This document shows positions 1 to 11,520 of a stretch of 64,000 bases of DNA, one piece after another. The DNA is from Pseudoxanthomonas sp. SE1 (GTDB taxonomy: Bacteria; Pseudomonadota; Gammaproteobacteria; Xanthomonadales; Xanthomonadaceae), in assembly GCF_029542205.1 (NCBI RefSeq), contig NZ_CP113783.1:1-64000 (forward strand), written 5' to 3'. The notes below the pieces were generated by a model, which was not told the origin of the DNA, did no database searches, and saw only the letters and a program-made list of their open reading frames with translations. How positions within the stretch are numbered: position 1 is the first letter of the stretch; each line of letters begins with the position of its first letter. A program made the translations under genes and the position numbers.

Positions 1-1332
1 ATGGATGCCTGGCCCCGTTGCCTCGAACGCCTGGAAGCCGAACTGCCGGCCGAGGATGTACACACTTGGCTGAAACCCTTGCAGGCCGAGCAGCGCAGCA
101 ATGCCATGGTGCTGTACGCGCCCAACGCCTTCATAGTGGAACAGGTGCGCGAGCGTTACCTGGGTCGCATCCGCGAGCTGCTGGACTACTTCGTCGGCCA
201 CGACGACGTTTCGCTGGAAATCGGTTCGCGCAGCAGACCCGCCGACATCGGCATGCCGGTCGCGAACGGCCACGCCACACCCGGCACCGCGGCGCCCGCC
301 GAGCCCTTCGCCGGCAACATGGACCTGCACTACACCTTCGATAATTTCGTCGAAGGCCGAAGCAACCAGCTCGGCCGCGCCGCCGCGTGGCAGGCCGCCC
401 AGAAGCCGGGCGACCGTTCGCACAACCCACTGCTGCTGTACGGGGGCACGGGTCTGGGCAAGACGCACCTGATGTTCGCCGCCGGCAACGAGATGCGCCG
501 GCAGAACCTCAATGCGCGCGTGCTTTACCTGCGCAGCGAGCAGTTCTTCAGCGCCATGACCAAGGCGCTGATCGAAAAATCGATGGACCAGTTCAAGCGC
601 CGCTTCCAGCAGGTCGACGCGCTGCTGATCGACGACATCCAGTTCTTCGCCGGCAAGGACCGCACCCAGGAAGAGTTCTTCCATACCTTCAACGCGTTGT
701 TCGACGGCCGGCAGCAGATCATCCTGACCTGCGATCGCTATCCGCGCGAAGTGGAAGGCCTGGAGCCGCGTCTGAAGTCGCGCCTGGCGTGGGGCCTTAG
801 CGTGGCGATCGACCCGCCGGACTTCGAGACGCGTGCGGCCATCGTGCTCGCGAAGGCGCATGAGCGCGGCGCGCAGATCCCTGACGACGTGGCGTTCCTG
901 CTGGCCAAGAAGATGCGCAGCAACGTGCGCGACCTGGAAGGCGCACTCAATACGCTGGCGGCGCGCGCCAACTTCACCGGGCGCGCCATCACCACGGAGT
1001 TCGCGCAGGAAACCCTGCGCGACCTGCTGCGCGCGCAGCAGCAGGCCATCAGCATCCCCAATATCCAGAAGACCGTGGCAGACTACTACGGTCTGCAAGT
1101 CAAGGACCTGCTGTCCAAGCGGCGCACGCGTTCACTGGCGCGTCCGCGGCAGGTGGCGATGGCCTTGGCCAAGGAACTGACCGAACACAGCCTGCCGGAA
1201 ATCGGCGACGCGTTCGCCGGTCGAGACCACACGACCGTGCTGCACGCCTGCCGACAGATCCGCACCCTGATGGAGGCGGATGGCAAGCTGCGCGAGGACT
1301 GGGACAAGCTGATCCGGAAGCTCAGCGAGTAA
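1..1332 (+). CDS. dnaA: Chromosomal replication initiator protein DnaA
   Basis: AAA+ initiator of chromosome replication, 443 aa. It binds DnaA boxes at oriC and melts the adjacent AT-rich DNA. Visible parts are an N-terminal partner-interaction domain (about residues 1-65), a variable linker, a Walker A motif GGTGLGKT near residue 148-155, a Walker B LLIDDIQF near 208-215, and the C-terminal DNA-binding signature [14 protein letters not shown] near 407-420. The length is normal for the family. The ATG is the first base of the window, so the sequence was evidently rotated to dnaA. It is followed by an oriC-like gap and dnaN, the usual gammaproteobacterial order. Confidence 0.98.
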   Translation: MDAWPRCLERLEAELPAEDVHTWLKPLQAEQRSNAMVLYAPNAFIVEQVRERYLGRIRELLDYFVGHDDVSLEIGSRSRPADIGMPVANGHATPGTAAPAEPFAGNMDLHYTFDNFVEGRSNQLGRAAAWQAAQKPGDRSHNPLLLYGGTGLGKTHLMFAAGNEMRRQNLNARVLYLRSEQFFSAMTKALIEKSMDQFKRRFQQVDALLIDDIQFFAGKDRTQEEFFHTFNALFDGRQQIILTCDRYPREVEGLEPRLKSRLAWGLSVAIDPPDFETRAAIVLAKAHERGAQIPDDVAFLLAKKMRSNVRDLEGALNTLAARANFTGRAITTEFAQETLRDLLRAQQQAISIPNIQKTVADYYGLQVKDLLSKRRTRSLARPRQVAMALAKELTEHSLPEIGDAFAGRDHTTVLHACRQIRTLMEADGKLREDWDKLIRKLSE

Positions 1333-1780
1333 TCGCGGGTCGCCCTGCGGCGCATCCGCGTTCACGCGGTATCCGGGCCAGCGCTTCACGTTATCCGGCA
1401 AGCGAGGGTGTTCAGTGCGCGCGAACCGGGTGGGTGCCTGCTTCGCCTTTGTTGCCGTTTTCGTCTCGGAGGTTGTTGCTTCAGGCCGCCGCCGCACCCT
1501 GTGGCGACACTGTAGACAGGGCCGCAAATCGGGGCAACGCATAACATCGTGGACAAGCAGGCCGACCTTCTGTGGATAAGATGTGCGTGGAATCAGGCCG
1601 GAAAGTTGTCCACAGGTTTCTGCATAGGCACACCCGGCCCTGTCCACCGGGTTGCAGCAAGAAGAAGTTCAGAGAATTCATAAGGTTATGTAGGTTTTCC
1701 CGGATTTCGGGCCCTACCATCACCACCAGCTTTTAAGCTTTTAGTCTTTAAAAATCCAAAGCGAAGGGGCCCCAACACTC
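1333..1780. other. oriC: Probable replication origin (oriC) between dnaA and dnaN
   Basis: This 448-base gap has no credible gene. It contains a perfect DnaA box in reverse orientation (TGTGGATAA, 1571-1579) and near matches TTGTCCACA (1606-1614), CGTGGACAA (1548-1556, reverse) and CTGTCCACC (1640-1648). From about 1670 to 1760 the sequence turns AT-rich (runs such as TTTTAAGCTTTTAGTC and TTTAAAAATCC), a plausible unwinding element next to dnaN. Promoter elements for dnaN probably lie in the same stretch. Location and box cluster support oriC; function is inferred. Confidence 0.75.
1571..1579 (-). promoter_or_regulatory. Consensus DnaA box
   Basis: TGTGGATAA on the plus strand is the exact reverse complement of the DnaA box TTATCCACA. 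A one-mismatch box, TTGTCCACA, lies 27 bases downstream in the opposite orientation. Both lie in the dnaA-dnaN gap. Confidence 0.8.
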
Positions 1781-2881
1781 ATGCGTTTCAGTCTGCAGCG
1801 CGAAGCTTTCCTCAAGCCCTTGGCCCAGGTGGTCAATGTGGTCGAACGCCGGCAGACGTTGCCGGTACTGGCAAATTTCCTGGTGCAGGTGCAGAACGGA
1901 CAGCTTTCGCTGACCGGTACTGACCTGGAAGTGGAGATGATTTCCCGTATCGCCGTGGATGAAGCGCAGGACGGCGAGACCACGATCCCCGCACGCAAGC
2001 TGTTCGACATCATTCGCGCACTGCCCGACGGCAGCAAGGTGACGGTGAGCCAGACGGGCGACAAAGTCACGGTGCAGGCCGGTCGCAGCCGTTTCACGCT
2101 GGCCACCCTGCCCGCGAACGATTTCCCGTCGGTAGATGAAGTCGAAGCGACCGAACGCATCGAGGTGCCGGAAGCGACGTTGAAGGAGCTGATCGAACGG
2201 ACCTCGTTCGCGATGGCCCAGCAGGACGTGCGCTACTACCTCAACGGACTGCTTTTCGACCTGAGCGAGCGGACCTTGCGTTGTGTGGCGACCGACGGCC
2301 ATCGTTTGGCACTGTGCGAGGCGGAGCTTGAAGGCGCCGCTGTCGGCAAGCGGCAGATCATCGTGCCGCGCAAGGGCGTGAGTGAGCTGCAACGCCTGCT
2401 GGAAGGCGGCGACCGTTCACTGGAACTGGAGGTCGGCCGCAGCCACATCCGGGTCAAGCGGGACGATGTGACCTTTACCTCGAAGCTGATCGATGGCCGT
2501 TTCCCCGACTATGCCGCGGTGATCCCGATCGGCGCGGACCGCGAGGTTTTGCTGGATCGCGAGATCCTGCGTGCGGCCCTGCAGCGTGCCGCCATCCTGT
2601 CCAATGAGAAGTACCGTGGCGTACGCGTGGAAGTCTCGCCAGGCCAGTTGAAGATCAGCGCCCATAATCCGGAGCAGGAAGAGGCTCAGGAAGAGATCGA
2701 AGCCGACACCAAGGTGGACGGTCTGGCTATCGGCTTCAACGTGAACTACCTGCTCGACGCCCTGTCTGCCCTGCGTGATGAACACGTCGTCATTCAACTC
2801 CGCGACGCGAATTCGTCAGCTTTGGTGCGCGAGGCGAGCAGTGAGAAGTCGCGGCACGTGGTGATGCCATTGCGCCTCTGA
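1781..2881 (+). CDS. dnaN: DNA polymerase III beta subunit (sliding clamp)
   Basis: Ring-shaped processivity clamp that tethers DNA polymerase III to the template and also serves other DNA repair enzymes. The 366 aa length is standard, and the protein has the three-fold repeated clamp domains. It begins MRFSLQREAFLKPLAQVVNV and ends in the typical VVMPLRL clamp C-terminus. The ATG at 1781 is preceded by GCGAAGGGG, a weak Shine-Dalgarno. It follows the oriC-like region and precedes recF; the dnaN-recF gap contains a parS-type site. Confidence 0.98.
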   Translation: MRFSLQREAFLKPLAQVVNVVERRQTLPVLANFLVQVQNGQLSLTGTDLEVEMISRIAVDEAQDGETTIPARKLFDIIRALPDGSKVTVSQTGDKVTVQAGRSRFTLATLPANDFPSVDEVEATERIEVPEATLKELIERTSFAMAQQDVRYYLNGLLFDLSERTLRCVATDGHRLALCEAELEGAAVGKRQIIVPRKGVSELQRLLEGGDRSLELEVGRSHIRVKRDDVTFTSKLIDGRFPDYAAVIPIGADREVLLDREILRAALQRAAILSNEKYRGVRVEVSPGQLKISAHNPEQEEAQEEIEADTKVDGLAIGFNVNYLLDALSALRDEHVVIQLRDANSSALVREASSEKSRHVVMPLRL

Positions 2882-2886
2882 CTCCC

Positions 2887-2902
2887 TGTTCCACGTGAAA
2901 CA
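2887..2902. promoter_or_regulatory. parS: parS-type ParB binding site (dnaN-recF gap)
   Basis: TGTTCCACGTGAAACA starts 6 bases after the dnaN stop. It matches the bacterial parS consensus TGTTTCACGTGAAACA at 15 of 16 positions. Two further perfect palindromic copies of the related form lie in recF (3500-3515 and 4139-4154). parA and parB are not in the window. Confidence 0.8.
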
Positions 2903-3078
2903 CGCGACTCGCCCGGCCCTGTGCCGGGCGATGTCGTTTATGGGCATCCGAGAGCGAATCGGTTGCCCGGGAACGCTGCACGATAGAATCGTGCGATGCC
3001 GCTGTCGTCCGCCTGCCCGTTGCCCCGCCTTTGCCGTTCACACGCCCAGCAGTCCTTGTCCAGACAGGGGACATCGAC

Positions 3079-4197
3079 GTGGAGGTGACTCGTCTCGATG
3101 TAAGCGGGCTACGCCGATTCCAGCAGGTTTCAGTGGCCCCGGGACCGGGGCTGAATCTGATCACGGGCGACAATGGCGCGGGCAAGACCAGCCTGCTCGA
3201 AGCCCTCCACTTGATGGCGTACGGACGCAGCTTCCGTGGACGCGTGCGTGATGGGCTGGTCCGAACAGGAGCCGATGCTGTCGAAGTCTTCGTGGAGTGG
3301 CGCGAAACCAGCCGGGACCGTCTTCGCCGCGCCGGCCTGCGTCATACCGGCCAAGTCTGGACCGGTCGATTGGATGGCGAGAACGTCGCCCAACTCGGTG
3401 ATCTTTGCACTGCGCTTGCGGTCGTCAGCTTCGAGCCGGGTAGCCATGCACTGGTTACTGGGGGAGGAGAACCCCGTCGCCGCTTCATCGATTGGGGCTT
3501 GTTCCACGTGGAACAGGGCGGCGAGGGAAGCTTCCTTCCTGTGTGGCGCCGGTATGCCCGGGCGCTCAAGCAACGAAATGCCCTGCTGAAGTCGGGCGCA
3601 GGCAGTGCTCAACTCGACGCCTGGGATCACGAAATGGCCGAAGCCGGTGAGCCATTGACGAGCCATCGTCTGCGCTATCTCGAAGCCCTGCAGGGCCATT
3701 TGTCTGCGGTGGCTGCCGAACTGGCGCCGTCGCTTGGTTCCGCGGACCTGCAGTTCCAACCCGGGTGGCGGCGCCACGAACTGACGCTGGCGGACGCATT
3801 GCTGCTCGCCCGGGACCGGGACCGGGCGACGGGTTACACCACCGTCGGCCCTCATCGGGCCGACTGGCGCATCGACTACTCCAGCCTGCCCCATCGGGAA
3901 ACGCTTTCCCGCGGGCAGGCGAAATTGACTGCGTTGTGCTGCCTGCTGGCCCAGGCGGAGGATTTCGCAGTCCGGCGAGGCGAATGGCCGGTCATCGCCC
4001 TGGATGATCTCGCATCGGAGCTGGATCGACACCACCAGCGCCGGATTCTGGAGCGGCTGCTGGCGTGTGGTGCCCAGATCTTGATTACCGGCACCGAAGC
4101 CCCGTCCGGACTCACTGGCATGCAGGCAACGCCTACTGTGTTCCACGTGGAACAGGGCGCCATCACGCTCCCGGAGGTCGCCGGCAGCGGGGGCTAA
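3079..4197 (+). CDS. recF: DNA replication and repair protein RecF
   Basis: SMC-like ATPase that helps load RecA at single-strand gaps through the RecFOR pathway. The protein is about 372 aa. It has Walker A GDNGAGKT at residues 30-37, an ABC signature LSRGQAKL, and Walker B VIALDDLASELD near the C-terminus. The open frame extends back to an ATG at 3031, but family alignment (VTRLDVSGLRRFQQV) favours the GTG at 3079, preceded by CAGGGGAC; GTG 3085 is also possible. Two parS palindromes are embedded in the gene and encode the repeated peptide FHVEQG at both sites, so ParB-site DNA is read as protein here. Confidence 0.93.
   Translation: MEVTRLDVSGLRRFQQVSVAPGPGLNLITGDNGAGKTSLLEALHLMAYGRSFRGRVRDGLVRTGADAVEVFVEWRETSRDRLRRAGLRHTGQVWTGRLDGENVAQLGDLCTALAVVSFEPGSHALVTGGGEPRRRFIDWGLFHVEQGGEGSFLPVWRRYARALKQRNALLKSGAGSAQLDAWDHEMAEAGEPLTSHRLRYLEALQGHLSAVAAELAPSLGSADLQFQPGWRRHELTLADALLLARDRDRATGYTTVGPHRADWRIDYSSLPHRETLSRGQAKLTALCCLLAQAEDFAVRRGEWPVIALDDLASELDRHHQRRILERLLACGAQILITGTEAPSGLTGMQATPTVFHVEQGAITLPEVAGSGG
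3500..3515. promoter_or_regulatory. parS: parS-type ParB binding site inside recF (copy 2)
   Basis: A perfect 16-base palindrome, TGTTCCACGTGGAACA, inside the recF coding sequence, read there as part of LFHVEQG. It has the same core as the site at 2887 and is identical to the site at 4139. Confidence 0.82.
4139..4154. promoter_or_regulatory. parS: parS-type ParB binding site at the 3' end of recF (copy 3)
   Basis: A perfect palindrome, TGTTCCACGTGGAACA, 44 bases before the recF stop codon and identical to the copy at 3500. It is read in frame as VFHVEQG. Site spacings are 613 and 639 bases. Confidence 0.82.
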
Positions 4198-4208
4198 GTG
4201 CGCACCAG

Positions 4209-4217
4209 TGCTATAAT
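4209..4217 (+). promoter_or_regulatory. Extended -10 promoter candidate for gyrB
   Basis: TGCTATAAT combines the extended -10 TGn with a perfect TATAAT, placed 82 bases before the gyrB ATG and 12 bases after the recF stop. No good -35 is visible at the expected spacing, which fits an extended -10 promoter. Its position suggests gyrB can be transcribed separately from recF. Confidence 0.55.
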
Positions 4218-4265
4218 TCCGCGTTGAATCCCTTGGCCTGCGCGTGGCGCCCACCGACCCGGTGA

Positions 4266-6743
<2,478 letters not shown>

Positions 6744-6754
6744 CGTTTCGGAGG

Positions 6755-7588
6755 ATGAGCCCGGTCCCCTCCTCCTCCCCGGTCGATCTGGGAGCGCCCG
6801 TCGCACGTCCATTGCGCGACGTGCTGCCGGCGTTCGCATTGGACGTGGTGCTGGCGGTGTTGCTTTCGTTCTCCGCCATGCTCCTGGGCTTGCTGGGATG
6901 GGCCGCCTGGCGCGGTGTGGAGCTGGCACGTGCGCACGGCGGCATGATCGACGCGCAGGCCCTGCAGGCGAATGTGGGCGCTCCGCCTGTCCTGTTCCTC
7001 ATCGTGGCCACGCTCGTCAGCACCGGCGGGACAGCGCTGTTGCTGTATTTCTGGCGCCGACGCGCGACGATCCTCGAACGGAGCCAATCCCTGGCTAACG
7101 CGCGCCAGGCCCGGACCTGGTTCTGGGCGCTTGGTGCGGGGATTTCGACCTTCCTGTTCAGTGCACTGATGAGCGGATGCGGCCGCGCGCTGGGGCTGGA
7201 ACTGGAACCCAGCAATCTGGACGTGATCAAGGCCGGATTCGCGCAATACCCCATCTTCCTGGGCCTGTTCGCTGTCGTCCTCGCGCCGGTATACGAGGAA
7301 CTGCTGTTCCGCCGCGTCCTGTTCGGGCGGCTGTGGCACGCGGGTTGGCCCGTACTGGGCCTCGTGCTGAGCAGCCTGGTGTTTGCCCTTGTCCATGAAA
7401 TGCCGGGCCTCAATGGAAAGCCGCCCTCCAACACGCTTTTCCTGGTCTTCGTCTATGCCGGCATGGGCGCCATGTTTGCCGGCGTTTACCGGGTGACAGG
7501 GACGCTATGGGCGCCGATCGCCGCGCATATCCTGAACAACGCCCTGGCACTGGTGGTCCTGCAGGTCTACGGTCAGACACAGGCTTAA
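6755..7588 (+). CDS. CPBP family intramembrane metalloprotease
   Basis: Multi-pass membrane protein of the CAAX/Abi (CPBP) protease family, about 277 aa. The family motifs are EELLFRR near residue 181, FALVHE near 214 and HILNN near 258, spaced as expected for a buried metalloprotease active site. Hydrophobic segments fill most of the chain. The start is taken as ATG 6755. A GTG at 6740 that overlaps the gyrB stop is an alternative and would add five residues. It lies directly behind gyrB and is probably co-transcribed. The substrate is unknown. Confidence 0.85.
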   Translation: MSPVPSSSPVDLGAPVARPLRDVLPAFALDVVLAVLLSFSAMLLGLLGWAAWRGVELARAHGGMIDAQALQANVGAPPVLFLIVATLVSTGGTALLLYFWRRRATILERSQSLANARQARTWFWALGAGISTFLFSALMSGCGRALGLELEPSNLDVIKAGFAQYPIFLGLFAVVLAPVYEELLFRRVLFGRLWHAGWPVLGLVLSSLVFALVHEMPGLNGKPPSNTLFLVFVYAGMGAMFAGVYRVTGTLWAPIAAHILNNALALVVLQVYGQTQA

Positions 7589-7657
7589 TGTGATTGACGA
7601 AAGTTTAAGACGTGTTTGCCCAGACTCCCGCTGTACGCAATATCACAGGGGGAGCGC

Positions 7658-8464
7658 ATGAAAGCCTGGATTCTCGGAACCGTCGCTGCGCTCGGTTTGA
7701 CGGCCTGCGCCACCACGACCTCGCCCACCGGGCGGACCCAGATGGTCGGCGGCGTCTCGCAGGCGCAGCTCGATCAATTGGGCGCGCAGGCCTTTGCCGA
7801 GACCAAGGCCAAGGAAACCCTGAGTCGCGACGCGCGACAGAACAGTTACGTCACCTGCGTGGTCAACGCACTCGTGCGCCAATTGCCCCCCGAGCAGCGC
7901 AGGGTCGCGTGGGAAACGGCTGTTTTCTCGGACAAGGAACCAAACGCTTTCGCACTCCCGGGAGGCAAGGTTGGCGTCAACACCGGCATTTTCACAGTGG
8001 CGAAGAACCAGGATCAGCTCGCGGCGGTGCTTGGTCATGAGATCGGCCACGTGATCGCGCGTCATCATGAAGAACGCATCACCCGTCAGATGGGAGCGCA
8101 GGCGGGCCTTGGCGTCCTTGGGGCGCTGGCGGGTGCGCGCTACGGCGATGGCGCCGCCAGCACGGTGAATCAGTTGGGTGGCATGACCGCGCAGGCGGCG
8201 TTCCTGCTGCCCGGATCGCGCACCCAGGAGAGCGAGGCGGATGTCGTCGGCCAGCGCCTGATGGCTCAGGCGGGCTTCGATCCCCGCCAGGCAGTCGATC
8301 TCTGGCAGAACATGATGGCCGCCAGCGGCAACCGTCAGCCGCAGTGGCTCTCTACGCACCCAGACCCCACCAACCGCATTCGCGAACTGCAACGCGATGC
8401 GCCCTCTCTCGTACCCACCTACGAGGCTGCCAGGAAGGCGGGAAATGCGCCGAAATGCGGCTGA
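7658..8464 (+). CDS. M48 family metalloprotease, lipoprotein
   Basis: Zinc metalloprotease of the LoiP/BepA-like M48 class, 268 aa, probably acting in the periplasm on envelope proteins. The N-terminus is a lipoprotein signal with lipobox LTAC (Cys near residue 17). The zinc motif is HEIGH at 127-131, followed by RHHEER, and the third ligand region ESEAD is near 191-195. The start ATG 7658 has a GGGGGA Shine-Dalgarno 5 bases upstream; the upstream frame extension lacks such a signal. The C-terminal WLSTHPDPTNRI motif is typical of the family. The metal and substrate are inferred. Confidence 0.9.
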   Translation: MKAWILGTVAALGLTACATTTSPTGRTQMVGGVSQAQLDQLGAQAFAETKAKETLSRDARQNSYVTCVVNALVRQLPPEQRRVAWETAVFSDKEPNAFALPGGKVGVNTGIFTVAKNQDQLAAVLGHEIGHVIARHHEERITRQMGAQAGLGVLGALAGARYGDGAASTVNQLGGMTAQAAFLLPGSRTQESEADVVGQRLMAQAGFDPRQAVDLWQNMMAASGNRQPQWLSTHPDPTNRIRELQRDAPSLVPTYEAARKAGNAPKCG

Positions 8465-8597
8465 CACACGCCACGGTATTGCTGCTATGCAGCACCTGAA
8501 ACGGTATCCGCACGCACCCGGTTTCTGTTAGTTTTGCCGGCCCCGCACGCAGGCGGGTTGGACCGTCATCCCCCGGATGGCCTGACGAGGTTTGAAG

Positions 8598-9788
8598 ATG
8601 AAGCTCCGCATGCACAAGAAGTCCCTACTCAGCATGATGTTGCTGGCTGCCTTTGGCGGCGGCATCGTCGCCGACGCCGTGGCGCAGTCCGCACGGTCTT
8701 CCAATCGCAGTTCGCGTGAAGGCAGCCAGAAGGCGGAAGTCCGTTACCCCGACGCAACCCGCGAAGACCCCAAGACCAAACCGTCCAGCAAGATGCAGGG
8801 CAAGTTGAGCAAGCTGTTCAAGGCCTACGAGAAGGAAGACAACGACGCCGAAACGCTGGCGTTGGCCAAGGAGCTGTTGGCCGAACCGAATGCCAACGAA
8901 TACGACAAGGCCATGGCTGCCCAGCTGGGTGGACAGGCGGCGTACAACCTGGATGACATGGTGACCGCCAAGCAGATGCTCCAGCAGGTGATCGACCTCA
9001 ATGCGCTGGACAACAACGGCCACTACCAGTCGATGCTGATGCTGGCCCAGTTGCAGCTGCAGGACGACGAGTTCGAGCCGGGCATGGCCAATCTCAACCG
9101 TTATCTCGCAGAAACGAAATCCAACAAGCCCGAGGACCTGATCCAGAAGGGCCAGGCGCTGTACCAGATGGAGAAGTACGCGGAAGCCATTCCGGTACTC
9201 GAGCAGGCCATCGCCGCCACACCGGATCCGAAGGACAACTGGTACGGCCTGCTCCTGGCGTCGCTCATCGCCGCCGAGCGCCCTGCCGAAGCAGTGAAGA
9301 TCGCCGAGCAGATGGCTGCCAAGAATCCGGCCGACAAGAAGGCCCAGCTCAACCTGGTCGCGACCTACCAGCAGGCGGACCAGTACGACAAGGCCGCCAC
9401 CACGCTGGAGAAGATGCGGTCCGCCGGCCAGCTGACCGAAGAAAAGGAATACCGGCAGCTCTACGTGACCTACGCCAACATGGACGGCCGAGAGAAGGAC
9501 GTGATTTCCGTCGTCAACGAAGGCCTGGAGAAGGGCTTGCTGAAGCCGGACCACCAGACCTTCCTGGCCCTGGCGCAGGCGTACTACTACTCCGAGCAGA
9601 TCCCGCAAGCCATCGATGCGTGGCAGAAGGCTGCGCCCCTTGCTGCAGATGGCGAAACCTATCTGAATCTTGCGCGCGTCCTCTGGCAGGAAGGCCGTAT
9701 CCCGGAAGCCAAGGTGGCGGCGCGAGCCGCGCTGGGGAAGGGTTTGAAGAAGCCGGACGACGCGAAGAAGATCATTGCGTTGCCGTAA
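8598..9788 (+). CDS. Tetratricopeptide repeat protein, exported
   Basis: A 396-residue protein with an N-terminal signal-like segment (KKSLLSMMLLAAFGGGIVADAVAQ) and a body made of helical TPR-type repeats, for example DLIQKGQALYQMEKYAEAIPV and LAQAYYYSEQIPQAIDAW. It is probably periplasmic and acts as a scaffold for protein-protein contacts. ATG 8598 is chosen over the in-frame TTG at 8592 because of a GACGAGG Shine-Dalgarno at 8584-8590. It sits upstream of tonB-exbB-exbD in the same orientation, so a role with the TonB machinery is possible but not shown. Confidence 0.8.
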   Translation: MKLRMHKKSLLSMMLLAAFGGGIVADAVAQSARSSNRSSREGSQKAEVRYPDATREDPKTKPSSKMQGKLSKLFKAYEKEDNDAETLALAKELLAEPNANEYDKAMAAQLGGQAAYNLDDMVTAKQMLQQVIDLNALDNNGHYQSMLMLAQLQLQDDEFEPGMANLNRYLAETKSNKPEDLIQKGQALYQMEKYAEAIPVLEQAIAATPDPKDNWYGLLLASLIAAERPAEAVKIAEQMAAKNPADKKAQLNLVATYQQADQYDKAATTLEKMRSAGQLTEEKEYRQLYVTYANMDGREKDVISVVNEGLEKGLLKPDHQTFLALAQAYYYSEQIPQAIDAWQKAAPLAADGETYLNLARVLWQEGRIPEAKVAARAALGKGLKKPDDAKKIIALP

Positions 9789-9947
9789 CGGGATTCGATG
9801 ACACCGAAGGCCAATTAATCCATACGGATGATGGCATCGGGGCGCCGGATTGGTATAAGCTGGGGGTTCCGTCGGTGAAAACCACCGGCAGGACCCAGAA
9901 TCGACGATGCGTCTCGGCGCTCGTATCAACCTTGAGTTAATTGGCGC

Positions 9948-10616
9948 ATGGCTGAACAACTGGTCATCAACAGGTACCGGGAAGAAGAAGAGGACAACAG
10001 CCTCAACTGGCCCCGTATCATCGGTATTGCCTTCGTGATCGCATTGCACGCAGCGGCCCTGCTTGCGTTGTTGATCCCGGCGGTTGCTCCGCCGGCTGAA
10101 AAGAAGGAAGAGCGCCGCACTTCGGTCGTCATCGTCGACGCGCCGCCTCCCCCGCCGCCGCCGCCGCCGCCGCCGCCGAAGCAGGACACGCCGCCGCCGC
10201 CGGTCAAGAACCTGGCGCCGCCGAAGACCACCCCGCTGCCGCCGCCGCCGGAAGCACCGCCGGTCGACATCGCCGAGCCGCGTCCGACCGACATCGTCAC
10301 CCCGCCGTCGCCGCCTGCACCGCCCGCGCCGACGCCGGACATCGGTGCCAGCGTCGACATCTCGTCGAAGAACATGAACCCGCCGCGTTACCCGCCCGCC
10401 GCCGCGCGCGCCGGTATCACCGGTACGGTCATCCTGATCATCGATGTGGATGCCAACGGCAACGTGACCAACGTTTCGGTGGAGAAGTCGAGCCGCAACC
10501 GCGACCTCGACCGTGCCGCGATCGATGCTGCACGCAAGTGGCGCTTCAATGCTTCCGTCGTAAATGGCCAGAAGTCAGCTGGCCGGGTCCGCGTACCGGT
10601 GGACTTCACGCTTTAA
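9948..10616 (+). CDS. tonB: Energy transducer TonB
   Basis: Periplasm-spanning protein that passes proton-motive energy from ExbB-ExbD to outer-membrane receptors, 222 aa. It has a short cytoplasmic N-terminus, one membrane segment near residues 22-44, and a long proline-rich spacer near 65-130 with runs of consecutive prolines. The C-terminal TonB domain includes PPRYPPAAARAGITGTV and RAAIDAARKWRF. It is followed by exbB and two exbD genes, the usual arrangement, with a third exbD beyond a terminator. Confidence 0.95.
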   Translation: MAEQLVINRYREEEEDNSLNWPRIIGIAFVIALHAAALLALLIPAVAPPAEKKEERRTSVVIVDAPPPPPPPPPPPPKQDTPPPPVKNLAPPKTTPLPPPPEAPPVDIAEPRPTDIVTPPSPPAPPAPTPDIGASVDISSKNMNPPRYPPAAARAGITGTVILIIDVDANGNVTNVSVEKSSRNRDLDRAAIDAARKWRFNASVVNGQKSAGRVRVPVDFTL

Positions 10617-10712
10617 GAAGGAAGACGGCGGCCAACACCTGGGCCAAGGTCAACGTTCCATCCTTTCAGAACCGCAACACCCTCTATCAACACTTATATA
10701 AAGGTAAGCGTC

Positions 10713-11474
10713 ATGCTGCAGGAAACCCTTTTTGCCGCCGCCGCCGGGGGCACCAACGCCGCGAATGCCTTGTCGCAGATGGGCTTCGAGCACATGATCA
10801 GCGAAATGATCAGCAAGCCCGGCGAGTTCATCGTCTCGTGGGTCGTGCTGCTCACCCTCGTCATCATGTCGGCCATGTCCTGGTACTGGACGGTCATCAA
10901 CGTGCTGCGCAGCAGCCGCCTGAAGGGCCAGGCCGACCGCGTCACCAGCGCCTTCTGGGAAACCCCGAACGCGCAGGATGCCATCCGCCTGATGGAAGAG
11001 CAGCCGAAGAACGAGCCGTTCTCCAAGATCGCGCTTGACGCTGCCCAGGCTGCCGCGCACCACCAGCGCGCCGAAGGTTCCGCCGCAGGCCTGGGCGAAA
11101 CCCTGAGCCGCTCGGAGTTCGTCGACCGCGCACTGCGCCAGGCCGTGACCCGCGAGAGCACCAATCTCCAGGGCGGCATGACGCTGCTGGCCACCGTCGG
11201 TGCGACCGCGCCGTTCGTGGGTCTGCTGGGTACGGTGTGGGGCATCTACGGCGCCCTGATCCGCATCGGTGCGACCGGCCAGGCCTCGATCGACGCCGTT
11301 GCCGGCCCGGTGGGTGAAGCGTTGATCATGACCGCGATCGGTCTGTTCGTCGCCATCCCGGCCGTGTTCGCCTACAACTTCTTCAGCAAGACCAACTCGG
11401 CGACCATCGCCAAGTTCGACACGTTCGCGCACGACCTGCACGACTTCTTCGCCACCGGCTCGCGCGTTCGCTGA
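10713..11474 (+). CDS. exbB: Biopolymer transport protein ExbB (MotA/TolQ/ExbB proton channel)
   Basis: Inner-membrane proton channel subunit that energises TonB, 253 aa. Three hydrophobic segments are visible: the first begins FIVSWVVLLTLVIMSAM, the second contains ATVGATAPFVGLLGTVWGIY and the third is GEALIMTAIGLFVAIPAVFA. The conserved family pattern of a Gly/Pro-rich second helix and a Thr-containing third helix is present. It lies 96 bases after tonB; TTATATAAAGG just upstream may hold a -10 element, and AAAGG serves as Shine-Dalgarno. exbD follows 46 bases later. Confidence 0.94.
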   Translation: MLQETLFAAAAGGTNAANALSQMGFEHMISEMISKPGEFIVSWVVLLTLVIMSAMSWYWTVINVLRSSRLKGQADRVTSAFWETPNAQDAIRLMEEQPKNEPFSKIALDAAQAAAHHQRAEGSAAGLGETLSRSEFVDRALRQAVTRESTNLQGGMTLLATVGATAPFVGLLGTVWGIYGALIRIGATGQASIDAVAGPVGEALIMTAIGLFVAIPAVFAYNFFSKTNSATIAKFDTFAHDLHDFFATGSRVR

Positions 11475-11520
11475 GCCGGCGGTACAAGCAGTCAACGCAA
11501 CGTTCTAGACGGAGCCCGTC

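Noticed and set aside
9789..9947. Promoter for tonB with TATAAG near 9855
   Set aside because: No matching -35 and the distance to the start is only loosely suitable, so the evidence is too weak to list.
10143..10350. Repeats of ccgccg as a tandem repeat or CRISPR-like array
   Set aside because: They are codons for the proline-rich spacer of TonB, not spaced repeats.
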